DNA of 64,000 nucleotides from Burkholderia sp. BCC0506 (GTDB lineage: Bacteria; Pseudomonadota; Gammaproteobacteria; Burkholderiales; Burkholderiaceae). The stretch is taken from positions 186,001 to 250,000 of the forward strand of contig NZ_CADFEN010000009.1 in NCBI RefSeq assembly GCF_902833145.1. Direction: 5' to 3'. Numbering within the stretch: the first letter of the stretch is position 1; each line of letters opens with the position of its first letter. Shown piece by piece: positions 46,245-56,779 of the stretch. Under the pieces are notes generated by a model that worked only from the letters and a program-made list of their open reading frames with translations, had not been told where the DNA came from and ran no database searches. Position numbers and translations under genes: made by a program.

Positions 46245-46692
46245 GCGGCGGGTGCGATCGCGGCGCCTGTTCGCCCGTGTTGACCGGCGCTCGGGCTGAA
46301 GGGCTCGGTGCGCCCGGTGGCGGCATGCGGGCGGGAAATTTCACGATCGAACCCTAATAATTTCCATCGGCCGATACGGATACTCCGATCGGTCGACCGC
46401 TCGCCCGCACCGGCCCGGGAAGGGCGCTTCGCGAACCGCCGTCGCAGCCGTTCGCGGCGTTGTCACGGACAGATGCCCGCACGGTGCTACAATACGGCCC
46501 TTTCCGCCGGCATTCGCGCCGAACGGAGTTCGCACGGCCTGGCGTCCAGCGTTCGCATTGAACCGGTCCCAAGCGCCAGAGCGGCGCCGCGCGGCGCGCC
46601 GCGGCTCCGTCTATTTCCGAATTGTGATGAGCGCAGGCCCGGCCGGCCTGACGCACGATGTCCCCGCCGCGCCTTTTGAGCGAAACGCCACC
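46245..46692 (+). promoter_or_regulatory. Non-coding region with helicase promoter and long leader
   Basis: The 448 nt between the lysozyme-inhibitor gene and the helicase hold a TACAAT -10 element at 46488-46493 with no strong -35. Transcription from it would give a leader of about 190 nt, containing a GC-rich hairpin-prone block around 46585-46605. DEAD-box helicase genes of this type often have long 5' leaders. Upstream of 46488 I see no gene, repeat or motif. Confidence 0.45.
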
Positions 46693-48174
46693 ATGTCCGA
46701 TTCTGTCGCCAAGCCCGTCGACGCAACCTTCGATCAATTCGGCCTTGCCGCCGATATCCTGAAAGCCATTGCGGAGCAGGGTTATACGACGCCGACGCCG
46801 ATCCAGGCGCAGGCCATTCCGGTCGTGCTCGCCGGCCGCGACGTCATGGGCGCCGCGCAAACGGGCACCGGCAAGACCGCGAGCTTCTCGCTGCCGATCA
46901 TCCAGCGCCTGCTGCCGCAGGCGAACACGAGCGCATCACCGGCGCGCCACCCCGTGCGCGCGCTGATCCTCACGCCGACCCGCGAGCTCGCCGACCAGGT
47001 CGCCGCGAACGTGCACGCGTATGCGAAGCACACGCCGCTGCGCAGCGCGGTGGTGTTCGGCGGCGTCGACATGAACCCGCAATCGGCCGAACTGCGCCGC
47101 GGCGTCGAGATCCTGATCGCGACGCCGGGCCGCCTGCTCGATCACGTGCAGCAGAAGACGGCGAACCTCGGCCAGGTGCAGATCCTCGTGCTCGACGAAG
47201 CCGACCGGATGCTCGACATGGGCTTTTTGCCCGATCTGCAGCGCATCCTGAACCTGCTGCCGAAGGAACGTCAGACGCTGCTGTTCTCCGCCACCTTCTC
47301 GGGCGAAATCAAGAAGCTCGCATCGACCTACCTGCGCAACCCGCAGACCATCGAGGTCGCGCGCAGCAACTCGACGAACGCGAACGTCACGCAGATCGTC
47401 TACGACGTCGCCGAAGGCGACAAGCAGGCGGCGGTCGTGCAACTGCTGCGCGATCGTGGTCTCAAGCAGGTGATCGTGTTCTGCAACAGCAAGATCGGCG
47501 CGAGCCGCCTCGCGCGCAATCTCGAGCGCGACGGCGTGGTCGCGTCGGCGATTCACGGCGACAAGACGCAGATCGAGCGGATGCAGGCGCTCGATGCGTT
47601 CAAGCGCGGCGAGATCGAGGCGCTGGTCGCGACCGACGTGGCCGCGCGCGGCCTCGACATCGCCGAGCTGCCGGCCGTGATCAACTTCGACCTGCCGTTC
47701 AGCGCGGAAGACTACGTGCACCGGATCGGCCGTACCGGCCGCGCGGGTGCGACGGGCGACGCGCTGTCGCTGTGCAGCCCGAACGAGCGTAAGCAGCTCG
47801 CCGACATCGAGAAGCTGATCAAGCGTCCGCTCGAGATGCAGACACTCAAGCTCGACAAGCCGGCGCGTCATCGTCACGACGAGCGCGGTGGCGAGCGTGG
47901 CGGCGAGCGCGGGGGTGAACGCGGCGGCCGGCGCGATCGCGACGAGCATCGCGGTGCATCGGCTCGCCGGTCGGGCAGCGCCGAGCGCGGCGGCCATCAT
48001 CGCCGCCACGAAGCGCCGGTCGACGATTTTTTCCTGAAGCCGTACGAGCCGTCGGCACCGGCGAAGCAGCCGGACGACGCGCAGCCAGCGCAGCAGCCCG
48101 AGAAGAAAGGGCCGAAGCGCCAGGTCGCCGCGTTGCTCGGCGGGTTCGGGATGCCGCGCAAGCCGTCGGCGTAA
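46693..48174 (+). CDS. rhlE: DEAD-box RNA helicase (RhlE-like)
   Basis: A 493-aa ATP-dependent RNA helicase. The core has all DEAD-box motifs: FDQFGLAADIL with the Q motif, AAQTGTGKT, PTRELADQ, TPGRLLDH, VLDEADRMLDMGF, SATFS, VATDVAARGLDI and HRIGRTGRAG. After the core (residue 385 on) there is a GERGGERGGERGGRR stretch, then a disordered Pro/Ala/Lys-rich tail typical of RhlE-type proteins that act in ribosome assembly and mRNA decay. An in-frame codon at 46558 gives a longer form with no conserved sequence, so the ATG at 46693 is used. Confidence 0.92.
   Translation: MSDSVAKPVDATFDQFGLAADILKAIAEQGYTTPTPIQAQAIPVVLAGRDVMGAAQTGTGKTASFSLPIIQRLLPQANTSASPARHPVRALILTPTRELADQVAANVHAYAKHTPLRSAVVFGGVDMNPQSAELRRGVEILIATPGRLLDHVQQKTANLGQVQILVLDEADRMLDMGFLPDLQRILNLLPKERQTLLFSATFSGEIKKLASTYLRNPQTIEVARSNSTNANVTQIVYDVAEGDKQAAVVQLLRDRGLKQVIVFCNSKIGASRLARNLERDGVVASAIHGDKTQIERMQALDAFKRGEIEALVATDVAARGLDIAELPAVINFDLPFSAEDYVHRIGRTGRAGATGDALSLCSPNERKQLADIEKLIKRPLEMQTLKLDKPARHRHDERGGERGGERGGERGGRRDRDEHRGASARRSGSAERGGHHRRHEAPVDDFFLKPYEPSAPAKQPDDAQPAQQPEKKGPKRQVAALLGGFGMPRKPSA
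47881..47930 (+). repeat. Tandem 12-bp repeats encoding RGG-type tail
   Basis: GAGCGCGGTGGC-type units recur four times with synonymous changes, encoding (GERG)n. The repeat lies within the helicase C-terminal tail and is a possible site of length variation between strains. Confidence 0.65.
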
Positions 48175-48217
48175 GCCCGGTGTAGCGGCAGGGCGGCGCG
48201 CGAGCGCTGCCGGACAA

Positions 48218-48251
48218 GCGGGTACATGCGACGGCGCATGTGCCCGTTTTT
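48218..48251 (+). terminator. Terminator after the helicase gene
   Basis: CGGGTACATGCG at 48219-48230 and CGCATGTGCCCG at 48235-48246 form a 12-bp stem with one G-U pair around an ACGG loop, followed by T5. Confidence 0.8.
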
Positions 48252-48396
48252 CATTGGACGACGCGATCGGGACGGGGCGGGGCGCGAGGAGAGGCTATCG
48301 CTTGCCGCGCGGGCTTCCGTCACGCTTCATGCGAGCGGGTTCGTCGCAGACGGTGCGGGAAGCGCGATCGGCACGGATCGGCGTCCTGCAAGCGAT

Positions 48397-49293
48397 TCAA
48401 CCGGTGCGTGGCCCGAAGCGACGTGCCCACGCTTGCGTTGCTGCCGCATGGAAGGCGTCGATCGTCTGGCCCGGGAGATCGCCGTCGTCGGCCAGGCCGA
48501 GATGCGCGGCCGCGGCCCGCAGCGCGGGTAGCGGATCGCTGCGTTCGAGCGCCGTCGCGCCCGTCTGCTTGCTGAGCTTTTCGCCGTTCGCATCGACGAC
48601 GACCGGCACGTGCAGGTACGAGGGAGTCGGCACGCCGAGGCAGCGTTGCAGGTAGATCTGGCGCGCGGTCGAATCGAGCAGGTCGGCGCCGCGCACGACG
48701 TGCGTGATGCCGGCGTCGGCATCGTCGACGACGACCGCGAGCTGATACGCCCATTGGCCGTCCGCGCGCTTGAGCACGAAATCCCCGACGTCGGTCGCGA
48801 GGTTCTGCGATTGCGTGTGCTGCCAGCGGTCGTCGAACGCGACGAGCGCGTCGTCGCCGTCCGGTACGCGCAGCCGCCAGGCGCGCGCGGGCTTGCCGTG
48901 CAGGCCGGTGCGGCAGGTGCCCGGATACGCGAGCGTCGTGTGGCGTTCGTGGGCGGCGCGCAGCGAATCGGCGATTTCCTTGCGCGTGCAGCCGCACGGA
49001 TAGACGAGCCCTGCCGCGGCGAGCCGCGCGAGCGCGGCCGCGTAGGCCGCGTCGCGCGTGCTCTGCCGGACGGGCGGCGCGTCGGGCGTCATGCCGAAAT
49101 GCGCGAGCGTCGCGAGGATGTCGTCGGCCGCGCCGGGGACGGTGCGCGGGCCGTCGAGATCCTCGATGCGCACGAGCCAGGTGCCGCCGTGCGCGCGCGC
49201 GTCGAGCCAGCTCGCGAGCGCGCCGACCAGCGAGCCGAAGTGCAGCGGGCCGGTAGGCGACGGCGCGAAGCGGCCGCGATAGCCGTGAATCAT
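48397..49293 (-). CDS. gluQ: Glutamyl-Q tRNA(Asp) synthetase
   Basis: GluQ attaches glutamate to queuosine in tRNA(Asp). The 298-aa protein resembles the catalytic core of glutamyl-tRNA synthetase, with [12 protein letters not shown] in place of HIGH near residue 12. The zinc-binding cysteines CGCTRKEI lie near residue 100, and [11 protein letters not shown] carries the KMSKS-like loop near 243. It lacks the anticodon-binding domain, as expected. It reads in the same direction as trhO, 25 nt downstream of it. Confidence 0.93.
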   Translation of the reverse strand: MIHGYRGRFAPSPTGPLHFGSLVGALASWLDARAHGGTWLVRIEDLDGPRTVPGAADDILATLAHFGMTPDAPPVRQSTRDAAYAAALARLAAAGLVYPCGCTRKEIADSLRAAHERHTTLAYPGTCRTGLHGKPARAWRLRVPDGDDALVAFDDRWQHTQSQNLATDVGDFVLKRADGQWAYQLAVVVDDADAGITHVVRGADLLDSTARQIYLQRCLGVPTPSYLHVPVVVDANGEKLSKQTGATALERSDPLPALRAAAAHLGLADDGDLPGQTIDAFHAAATQAWARRFGPRTG

Positions 49294-49318
49294 CGGCGGA
49301 GCGCGATGCGACGCGCCG

Positions 49319-50173
49319 TTACGCGGCGCTGGCCGCCTGCGCGCACGCCGGGCACGACTTGCCGGGCACGTAGCTCGGCGATTGTTGCGCTTCCGGCGTG
49401 ACGACCGCGCGGCACGCGAAGCACGTGACGTTCGCGGTGGGCTGGAGCTGCGGGTTCAGCGCGGTGCGGTAGTCGAACACGAAGCAGTCGCCGTGATAGT
49501 GCGCGCCGCCGACTTCCTCGAAGTACTTCAGGATCCCGCCTTCGAGCTGGTACACGTTGTCGATGCCGATTTCCTTCATGTGGATCGCGGCCTTCTCGCA
49601 GCGGATGCCGCCGGTGCAGAACGACACGACCGTCTTGCCCTCGAGGTCGGCGCGGTTCGCGTCGATCACGTCCGGGAATTCGCTGAACTTGTCGATCCGG
49701 TAGTCGAGCGCGTTGTCGAACGTGCCGACGTCGACCTCGAACGCGTTGCGCGTGTCGAGCATCACGACCGGGCGGCCCGCATCGTCGTGGCCGCGGTCGA
49801 GCCACGTCTTCAGCGTGCGCGCGTCGACGAACGGCGCGCGGCCGAGTTCCGGCTTGATCGCGGGCTTCTTCATCGTGATGATCTCGCGCTTCAGGCGCAC
49901 GAGCATGCGGCGGAACGGCTGCGAGTCGGACAGGCTTTCCTTGAACTGCAGCGTCGCGAACTTGCCTTCGAACAGCGGATCGTGGCGGATGTACGCGATG
50001 AACGCGTCGGTGGCTTCGCGGGTGCCGGCGATGAACAGGTTGATGCCTTCCGGCGCGAGCAGGATCGTGCCGCGCAGGCCGAGTTCGTTGCAGCGGGCGG
50101 TGACGAGCGGGCGCCATTGCTCGTTCGCGTCGAGCGATACGAAGTGGTAGGCGGCGAGGTTGACGATGGTCAT
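49319..50173 (-). CDS. trhO: tRNA uridine(34) hydroxylase (rhodanese-like)
   Basis: TrhO hydroxylates uridine 34 in tRNA to 5-hydroxyuridine. The 284-aa protein has the family N-terminus ([14 protein letters not shown]), a rhodanese domain with the catalytic cysteine in [15 protein letters not shown] near residue 187, and a C-terminal zinc-type four-Cys stretch (CFACRAVV and CPAC) near 255-275. ATG at 50173 begins the family sequence; longer frames are Arg-rich. gluQ follows 25 nt later, so both tRNA-modifying genes form a pair. Confidence 0.93.
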   Translation of the reverse strand: MTIVNLAAYHFVSLDANEQWRPLVTARCNELGLRGTILLAPEGINLFIAGTREATDAFIAYIRHDPLFEGKFATLQFKESLSDSQPFRRMLVRLKREIITMKKPAIKPELGRAPFVDARTLKTWLDRGHDDAGRPVVMLDTRNAFEVDVGTFDNALDYRIDKFSEFPDVIDANRADLEGKTVVSFCTGGIRCEKAAIHMKEIGIDNVYQLEGGILKYFEEVGGAHYHGDCFVFDYRTALNPQLQPTANVTCFACRAVVTPEAQQSPSYVPGKSCPACAQAASAA

Positions 50174-50376
50174 GATGGTCCGACGGGGAAACGGCCGCAC
50201 GGCGGCCCGCAAAAAAGGGTGCGAAGCCGGGGCGTTGATTCGAAAAACCGTATTATCCCGCAAACGGCGCGGGCATCGGTACCCGGCCGGTCGGCCAACC
50301 GCCCGACGCGTCGCCGCGTGCATCGGCCGAACGGCCAAAGCGGGCATTTTTTGGGCAGCCCGTGCGGCGGGGCGGC

Positions 50377-50382
50377 TACAAT
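50377..50382 (+). promoter_or_regulatory. -10 box immediately upstream of dnaE
   Basis: TACAAT lies 7 nt before the dnaE ATG (50390), with no clear -35 and no ribosome binding site between. A start of transcription at the usual distance would fall at about the ATG, which would make the mRNA leaderless or nearly so. Confidence 0.4.
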
Positions 50383-50389
50383 AGCGCCC

Positions 50390-53300
50390 ATGTCAGATCC
50401 TCGCTTCGTCCATCTTCGCGTTCACTCCGAATTCTCGATTGCCGACGGCATCGTGCGCCTTGACGACATCGTCAAGGCGGCGGCCGCGGACGGTCAGGGC
50501 GCGCTCGCGCTCACCGATCTCGGCAACGCATTCGGCCTCGTCCGTTTCTACCAGGAAGCCCGCGGCAAGGGCATCAAGCCGATCGCCGGCTGCGACGTCT
50601 GGATCGCCAATCCGGACGACCGCGACAAGCCGTCGCGGCTGCTGCTGCTGGTCAAGGACAAGGTCGGTTACCTGAATCTCTGCGAGCTGCTGTCGAAGGC
50701 GTGGCTCACGAACCAGTACCGCGGCCGTGCGGAACTCGACGCGAGCTGGCTCGACGGCGAGCTCGCGCAGGGGCTGCTCGCGCTGTCGGGCGCGCAACAG
50801 GGCGATATCGGGCTCGCGCTGGCCGCGGGCAACGAGGAAGCCGCGCGCCGTCACGCCGAGCGCTGGGCGAGGGTGTTCCCCGGCGGCTTCTACATCGAGC
50901 TCCAGCGTTACGGCCAGCCGGGCGCCGAGGCGTACATCCAGCAGGCCGCGACGCTCGCCGCGTCGCTGAAGCTGCCGGTCGTCGCGACGCACCCGACGCA
51001 GTTCATGACCGGCGACGATTTCACCGCGCACGAGGCGCGCGTGTGCATCTCGGAAGGCGACATCCTCGCGAACCCGCGGCGCCAGAAGCGTTTCACGACC
51101 GACCAGTATTTCCGCACGCAGGACGAGATGGTCGCGCTGTTCGCCGACCTGCCGTCGGCGATCGCGAACACGGTCGAGATCGCCAAGCGCTGCAACCTGA
51201 AGCTCGAGCTCGGCAAGCCGAAACTGCCGCTGTTCCCGACGCCGGACGGCATGTCGCTCGACGACTACCTGGTCCAGTTGTCGAAGGAAGGGCTCGAGAC
51301 CCGGCTCGCGCAGTTGTATCCGGTCGAAGCCGAGCGCGACGCGCAGCGCGACACGTACTACAAGCGCCTCGAATTCGAGTGCGGGACCATCACGAAGATG
51401 GGCTTTCCCGGCTACTTCCTGATCGTCGCGGACTTCATCAACTGGGCGAAGAACAACGGCGTGCCGGTCGGCCCGGGCCGCGGCTCCGGTGCCGGTTCGC
51501 TGGTCGCGTACGCGCTCGGCATCACCGACCTCGATCCGCTGCGCTACAACCTGCTGTTCGAGCGCTTCCTGAACCCGGAACGCGTGTCGATGCCCGACTT
51601 CGACATCGACTTCTGCCAGCACGGCCGCGATCGCGTGATCCAGTACGTGAAGGAGAAATACGGCGCGGACGCCGTGTCGCAGATCGCCACGTTCGGCACG
51701 ATGGCCGCGAAGGCGGCCGTGCGCGACATCGGCCGCGTGCTCGACCTCGGCTACATGTTCACCGACGGCGTCGCGAAGCTGATCCCGTTCAAGCCCGGCA
51801 AGCACGTGACGATTGCCGACGCGATGAAGGAAGAGCCGCAGCTGCAGGAGCGCTACGACCACGAGGATGAAGTCCACCAGCTGCTCGATCTCGCGCAGCG
51901 CGTCGAGGGCCTCACGCGTAACGTCGGGATGCACGCGGGCGGCGTGCTGATCGCGCCGGGCAAGCTGACCGATTTCTGCCCGCTGTACACGCAGGGCGAC
52001 GACGGCGGCGTGGTCAGCCAGTACGACAAGGACGACGTCGAAGCCGTCGGCCTCGTGAAGTTCGACTTTCTGGGGCTCACGACGCTGACGATCCTCGACT
52101 GGGCCGAGCGCTACATCCGCCGTCTCGATCCGTCGAAGGCCGACTGGTCGCTCGCGCAGGTGCCGCTCGACGATCCGGCATCGTTCCAGATCCTGAAGAA
52201 GGCCAACACGGTCGCGGTGTTCCAGCTGGAAAGCCGCGGGATGCAGGGCATGCTGAAGGATGCGCAGCCCGACCGCTTCGAGGACATCATCGCGCTCGTG
52301 TCGCTGTACCGTCCGGGCCCGATGGATCTGATCCCGAGCTTCTGCGCGCGCAAGCACGGCCGCGAGAAGGTCGAATACCCGGATCCGCGCGTCGAACCCG
52401 TCCTGAAAGAGACCTACGGCATCATGGTCTATCAGGAGCAGGTGATGCAGATGGCGCAGATCATCGGCGGCTACTCGCTCGGCGGCGCGGACTTGCTGCG
52501 TCGCGCGATGGGCAAGAAGAAGCCCGAGGAGATGGTCAAGCATCGCGAGATCTTCGCGGAGGGCGCGGCGAAGAACGGCCTCACGCGCGAGAAGTCCGAC
52601 GAGATCTTCGACTTGATGGAGAAGTTCGCCGGCTACGGCTTCAACAAGTCGCACGCGGCCGCGTATGCGCTGCTCGCGTATTACACCGCGTGGCTGAAAG
52701 CGCACCATCCGGCCGAATTCATGGCGGCCAACATGACGCTCGCGATGGACGACACCGACAAGGTGAAGATCCTGTTCGACGACTGCGTGATGAACAATCT
52801 CGTCGTGCTGCCGCCGGACATCAACCAGTCGCATTACCGGTTCGAGCCGGTCGCCGAAGCCGACGGCAAGCGCTCGCGCACGATCCGCTACGGCCTCGGC
52901 GCGGTGAAGGGCAGCGGCCAGAACGCGATCGAGGAAATCCTGCGTGCGCGCGAGGAAAAGGCGTTCACCGACCTGTTCGACTTCTGTGAGCGGATCGACC
53001 GGCGCGTCGTGAACCGCCGCACGATCGAGGCGCTGATCCGCGCCGGCGCGTTCGATTCGCTGAATCCGAACCGCGCGCAGTTGATCGCGTCGGTGCCGCT
53101 CGCGATGGAAGCGGCCGACCAGGCCGAAGCGAACGCGATGCAGGCCGGCCTGTTCGACATGGGCGCCGAGTCGCCGCATGCGCACGCGCTCGTCGACGAA
53201 CCCGCGTGGGACGACAAGCGCCGTCTGCAGGAAGAAAAGGCCGCGCTCGGCTTCTACCTGTCCGGCCATCTGTTCGACGCGTATCGCGACGAAGTGCGTC

Positions 53301-53923
53301 GGTTCGTGCGGCAGAAGGTCGGCGACCTGAAGGAAGGGCGCGACAAGCTCGTCGCCGGCATCATCGCGTCGCTGCGCACGCAGATGACCCAGCGCGGCAA
53401 GATGCTGATCGCGCTGCTCGACGACGGCTCGGGCCAGTGCGAGATCACGATCTTCAACGAACAGTTCGAGGCGAACAAGGCGCTGTTCAAGGAGGACGAG
53501 CTGCTGATCGTGCAGGGGCAGGCGCGCAACGACGCGTTCACCGGCGGCATTCGCTTCACGGCCGATACCGTGATGGATCTCGAACGCGCGCGCAGCCGCT
53601 ACGCGCAGGCCGTGCGGCTGACGATGAACGGCAACGCCGATGCGCTCGCGCTGCGCCGGGTGCTCGAGCCTCACGTATCGAAGGACGATCCGGCCGCCGC
53701 GAACGCGGTCGAAGCGCCCGCGCCGCGCGGCGGCGGGCGCGATGGCGGCCGCCGCCCGCAGGCGCCGCTGCCGAACGGGCTGGCGGTCCAGATCCACTAC
53801 AGCAATGCACGCGCGCAAGGCGAGATGCGTCTGGGCGACGCGTGGCGCGTGAAGCCGAGCGACGCGTTGCTGGCGGAGCTGCGTTCGGCGTTCGACGGCA
53901 GCGTCGTCGAAATCACGTACTGA
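50390..53923 (+). CDS. dnaE: DNA polymerase III alpha subunit
   Basis: The replicative polymerase subunit, 1177 aa. The PHP domain opens the protein ([15 protein letters not shown]). The catalytic core has [14 protein letters not shown] near residue 365 and PDFDIDFCQ near 400, with the two metal-binding aspartates; the third is farther on. [30 protein letters not shown] near 690 is the fingers region. An OB fold near 1000-1080 and an extended C-terminus with a Gly/Arg-rich stretch near 1120 follow. The start and promoter are close. A terminator follows the stop by about 35 nt. Confidence 0.95.
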   Translation: MSDPRFVHLRVHSEFSIADGIVRLDDIVKAAAADGQGALALTDLGNAFGLVRFYQEARGKGIKPIAGCDVWIANPDDRDKPSRLLLLVKDKVGYLNLCELLSKAWLTNQYRGRAELDASWLDGELAQGLLALSGAQQGDIGLALAAGNEEAARRHAERWARVFPGGFYIELQRYGQPGAEAYIQQAATLAASLKLPVVATHPTQFMTGDDFTAHEARVCISEGDILANPRRQKRFTTDQYFRTQDEMVALFADLPSAIANTVEIAKRCNLKLELGKPKLPLFPTPDGMSLDDYLVQLSKEGLETRLAQLYPVEAERDAQRDTYYKRLEFECGTITKMGFPGYFLIVADFINWAKNNGVPVGPGRGSGAGSLVAYALGITDLDPLRYNLLFERFLNPERVSMPDFDIDFCQHGRDRVIQYVKEKYGADAVSQIATFGTMAAKAAVRDIGRVLDLGYMFTDGVAKLIPFKPGKHVTIADAMKEEPQLQERYDHEDEVHQLLDLAQRVEGLTRNVGMHAGGVLIAPGKLTDFCPLYTQGDDGGVVSQYDKDDVEAVGLVKFDFLGLTTLTILDWAERYIRRLDPSKADWSLAQVPLDDPASFQILKKANTVAVFQLESRGMQGMLKDAQPDRFEDIIALVSLYRPGPMDLIPSFCARKHGREKVEYPDPRVEPVLKETYGIMVYQEQVMQMAQIIGGYSLGGADLLRRAMGKKKPEEMVKHREIFAEGAAKNGLTREKSDEIFDLMEKFAGYGFNKSHAAAYALLAYYTAWLKAHHPAEFMAANMTLAMDDTDKVKILFDDCVMNNLVVLPPDINQSHYRFEPVAEADGKRSRTIRYGLGAVKGSGQNAIEEILRAREEKAFTDLFDFCERIDRRVVNRRTIEALIRAGAFDSLNPNRAQLIASVPLAMEAADQAEANAMQAGLFDMGAESPHAHALVDEPAWDDKRRLQEEKAALGFYLSGHLFDAYRDEVRRFVRQKVGDLKEGRDKLVAGIIASLRTQMTQRGKMLIALLDDGSGQCEITIFNEQFEANKALFKEDELLIVQGQARNDAFTGGIRFTADTVMDLERARSRYAQAVRLTMNGNADALALRRVLEPHVSKDDPAAANAVEAPAPRGGGRDGGRRPQAPLPNGLAVQIHYSNARAQGEMRLGDAWRVKPSDALLAELRSAFDGSVVEITY

Positions 53924-53956
53924 TCGCTACCCGCTTCGAGCGCTGTCGTGTACAGG

Positions 53957-53999
53957 CGGCCCGTCGCATCGCCATCATGTGCGGCGGCGGGCCGTTTTT
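53957..53999 (+). terminator. Terminator after dnaE
   Basis: CGGCCCGTCGC at 53957-53967 and GCGGCGGGCCG at 53984-53994 form an 11-bp stem with one G-U pair and a 16-nt loop, followed by T5. Confidence 0.65.
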
Positions 54000-54043
54000 A
54001 CGTGCGCGGGCAACAGGGCCTTCGATTGTCCATCCGGACGCTA

Positions 54044-54049
54044 TACAAT
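54044..54049 (+). promoter_or_regulatory. -10 box for the first GT9 gene
   Basis: TATACAAT at 54042-54049 contains the TACAAT form, about 180 nt before the GT9 start. A -35 is not clear. The rest of the 307-nt spacer after dnaE holds the dnaE terminator and a leader with no recognisable coding or structural feature. Confidence 0.4.
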
Positions 54050-54230
54050 CCCGCGCTGACCGTACCAACCCGGCGCTTGCCGCAGGTTTGAACGGGGAGT
54101 AGAGCCGGCAGCATGCACGCAAACGGGGACGGATTCATGCGGCATGCGGCAATGCGCGACAGGGCCACGCTGGAGCAGGGGGCCGTGGAGCGGCTCGTCG
54201 CGACGATAAAAACGGATTGTTTACACGACC

Positions 54231-55322
54231 ATGGCCAATGGGAAGCCGACGCAGCGGATCCTCGTGATCCGGATAGATTTTCTGGGCGACATGCTGTGCA
54301 CGACTGCGTTTCTCGGCGCGCTGAAGGCGCGCTGGCCCGACGCGGAATTGCATGTGGTCGCGAACCGCTACAACGCGGCCGCGCTGGCCGGCAACCCGAA
54401 CGTGCACACGATCCATACCTACGTGTATAGCCGTCAGTGCGAGCGCAACGACCGTCCCGGACGGATGCGCGCGTTCTTCGACCGGCTGCGGCTCGTGCGC
54501 CGTCTGCGTCGCTTGCGGTTCGACCTGGTGATCGTGCCGAACGGCGGCATGCATCGCAGCAGCGTGCAGTTCGCGCGCCAGCTTCGCGCGAAGGATTGCC
54601 GCTGGCACGATGCCGAGACCGAGTTCGACGATCGCAAGCCCGAGCATGTCTCGCGGCGTCCGATGTGCCACGAGGCATTGTCGGGTTTTCGCCTGGTGCC
54701 CGAACTCGGCTGCGCCGATCTCGACCGTCTCGAACTGTCGGTTCATCCCGATCGCGCGCTGCAGGAAGTGTGGCATCGCCTGCTCGGCGCGCGCACGAAG
54801 CCGCGCGTCGGGCTGTTCGTGTCGAACAAGGCGGTCGAACGGCGCTGGCCCGCCGATCGCTGGCGCGACCTCGGCGAGCGGCTCGCGCCGGTCGCCGACG
54901 TGATCGTGTTTCGCGATCCGGCCATCGGCGGTCACGCGACCGCGGACGATGGATGGCGCGACGTGAATGCGCGGCATGTCGCGCCGTCGTCGGTCGCCGA
55001 GCTGATGGCGGCTGCGAGCCTGCTCGATGCAATCGTCTCGGCCGACAGCGCGCCCGTCCATCTTGCGTCGGCGCTCGGCGTACCGGTGGCCGCGCTGTTC
55101 GAGGACCGTCCCGAGAAATACCTGCGCTGGCATCCGCTTGGCGTGCCGCACGTGATCCTGCGTGCGGGTCCGACTGTCGATGCGATCGGTGTCGATGCCG
55201 TCGAGCGCGCGGTGCGCCATCTGCTTTCGCACGCCGACCATCGCGACGAAGCGCCGGCCGGCACGACGCTCGCGCAACGGGCCGCCGCCACGGCGCCCGC
55301 GATCGAGACAATCGCTTCGTAG
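54231..55322 (+). CDS. Glycosyltransferase family 9 (heptosyltransferase-like), LPS core
   Basis: A 363-aa GT-B fold protein of family 9, the family that adds heptose to the LPS core. It opens RILVIRIDFLGDMLCTTAFLGALKARWPDA and has the donor-site stretch AIVSADSAPVHLASALGVPVAALFED near residue 268. It belongs to the LPS-core block with a second GT9 gene, waaL, waaE and msbA. Sugar and linkage cannot be read from sequence; a role like that of WabS in B. cenocepacia is possible but not shown. Confidence 0.85.
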   Translation: MANGKPTQRILVIRIDFLGDMLCTTAFLGALKARWPDAELHVVANRYNAAALAGNPNVHTIHTYVYSRQCERNDRPGRMRAFFDRLRLVRRLRRLRFDLVIVPNGGMHRSSVQFARQLRAKDCRWHDAETEFDDRKPEHVSRRPMCHEALSGFRLVPELGCADLDRLELSVHPDRALQEVWHRLLGARTKPRVGLFVSNKAVERRWPADRWRDLGERLAPVADVIVFRDPAIGGHATADDGWRDVNARHVAPSSVAELMAAASLLDAIVSADSAPVHLASALGVPVAALFEDRPEKYLRWHPLGVPHVILRAGPTVDAIGVDAVERAVRHLLSHADHRDEAPAGTTLAQRAAATAPAIETIAS

Positions 55323-55473
55323 CGCCGGGCGGGCCGGCTGGCCGCGTACCGCACGACGCCCGCGCTGGCGGGCCCGGCTCGCGGCAGTCTGCGCGGCGCG
55401 GTGCGCGATGCCGCGCCGGCTGCCGCAAAATCCTGTACATTGCCAGCCTTGTTCAGCCAGCTCGACGATCGCC

Positions 55474-56652
55474 GTGGCCCTGTTTTCTTCCGCCCGTCCG
55501 CCCAGAACCATTCTCGTTGCCGCGCCGCGCCGGATCGGCGACGTGCTGCTCACGACGCCGCTCGTACGGTCGCTGAAGGCCCGCTGGCCGCACGCGCAGA
55601 TCGACATGCTGGTGTTTCGCGGCACCGAGGGCGTGCTCGAGCACAATCCGGACGTACGCCGCGTGATCGTCGTCGCGCAGCGCGCGGGATTTCGCGAGCG
55701 GCTGCGCGACGCGTTGTCGATGTGGCGCCGCTACGATCTCGCGTGCGCGGCGCTGAGTTCCGACCGGCCGCGTTTCTACAGCTGGTTCGCCGGCCGCAAG
55801 CGGGTCGGCCTCGTCGATCCGAACCGCGTCACGTGGCTCACGCGGATGATGCTGAACGGGATCGCGATCAATCACCATGAATCTGCGCATACGGTCGTCA
55901 GTACGCTGGCGCTCGCGCCGGTGATCGGTATCGAGCCGGTGTCCGAGGTCGTCGCGCCCGGCATCGGCGACGATCCCGCGCGGCGCGCGCGTTTCGACGC
56001 GTGGCTCGCCGAGTCGCCGGCGATTCGCGCCGGCAAGCCGCTGGTCGTGCTGCACCCGTATCCGATGTTCCGTTACAAGCAGTGGCGGCTCGACGGCTGG
56101 GTCGAAATGATCGGCTGGCTGCGCGAGCAGGGCTTTGCGGTCGCGCTGTCGGGCGGCCCGGCCGACAGCGAGCGCCAATATGCGGAGCAGGTCGCGGCCG
56201 AGGCGGGCGGCGATGTGCTGAACCTGGTCGGTCGCCTGACGTTCGGCGAGAGCGCGGAGCTCGTACGGCGCGCGCGACTCTTCATCGGGCCCGACACCGG
56301 TGCGACGCACGTCGCGGCCGCGACGGGCACCGACACGATCGCACTGTTCGGTCCGTCCGACCCCGTGCGCTGGGGGCCGTGGCCGCAGCACTGGCCCGCG
56401 ACCGAGAATCCGTGGTCGCTGCGCGGCTCGGGCCGGCACGGGAACGTGTGGTTGTTGCAGGGGGAAGGCGATTGCGTGCCGTGCCGGCACGAAGGCTGCG
56501 AGCGTCACGTCGACAGCCGCAGCGACTGCCTCGTCCATCTGGGGGCGCAGCGAGTGAAGGCCGCGGCGGCCGAGATGCTCGGGCTGAATCCGCCGGGCCA
56601 GGCCGATGTCATCGTCGACACGTCGCGGCTGCACCGCGCCGGATCCGACTGA
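55474..56652 (+). CDS. Glycosyltransferase family 9 (heptosyltransferase-like), LPS core
   Basis: A 392-aa GT9 protein with RTILVAAPRRIGDVLLTTPLVRSLKARWP at its start and FIGPDTGATHVAAATGTDTIALFGPSDPVRWGP near residue 275, the family's nucleotide-sugar site. A Cys-rich tail (CVPCRHEGCERH) near 335 is seen in some family members. The start is uncertain: GTG at 55474 just precedes the conserved segment, and ATG at 55408 would add 22 residues. It follows the first GT9 gene by about 150 nt. Confidence 0.85.
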   Translation: MALFSSARPPRTILVAAPRRIGDVLLTTPLVRSLKARWPHAQIDMLVFRGTEGVLEHNPDVRRVIVVAQRAGFRERLRDALSMWRRYDLACAALSSDRPRFYSWFAGRKRVGLVDPNRVTWLTRMMLNGIAINHHESAHTVVSTLALAPVIGIEPVSEVVAPGIGDDPARRARFDAWLAESPAIRAGKPLVVLHPYPMFRYKQWRLDGWVEMIGWLREQGFAVALSGGPADSERQYAEQVAAEAGGDVLNLVGRLTFGESAELVRRARLFIGPDTGATHVAAATGTDTIALFGPSDPVRWGPWPQHWPATENPWSLRGSGRHGNVWLLQGEGDCVPCRHEGCERHVDSRSDCLVHLGAQRVKAAAAEMLGLNPPGQADVIVDTSRLHRAGSD

Positions 56653-56779
56653 CGCGCGCGTTTCTTCGTTCGAGGGCGGCGTGTTTCGCGGGCAGCCACG
56701 CGGCTTGCCCGTATCGACGACGGATGTGCACTGCGGCCGAACCGGGCCGGCACGACAGCGGAACGTATGCCGGCGTGCG

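Noticed and set aside
46558-46692. N-terminal extension of the DEAD-box helicase from 46558
   Set aside because: The added residues show no conservation, and the ATG at 46693 directly begins the family's MSDSV-type start.
50393-53818. 1141-codon open frame antisense to dnaE
   Set aside because: It lies fully within dnaE, on the strand opposite a gene with all polymerase motifs, and shows only low-complexity His/Arg-rich sequence.
54113-54430. Short open frame overlapping the start of the first GT9 gene
   Set aside because: It is out of frame with the GT9 gene, has no ribosome site and no conserved sequence; its second half is GT9 coding sequence in another frame.
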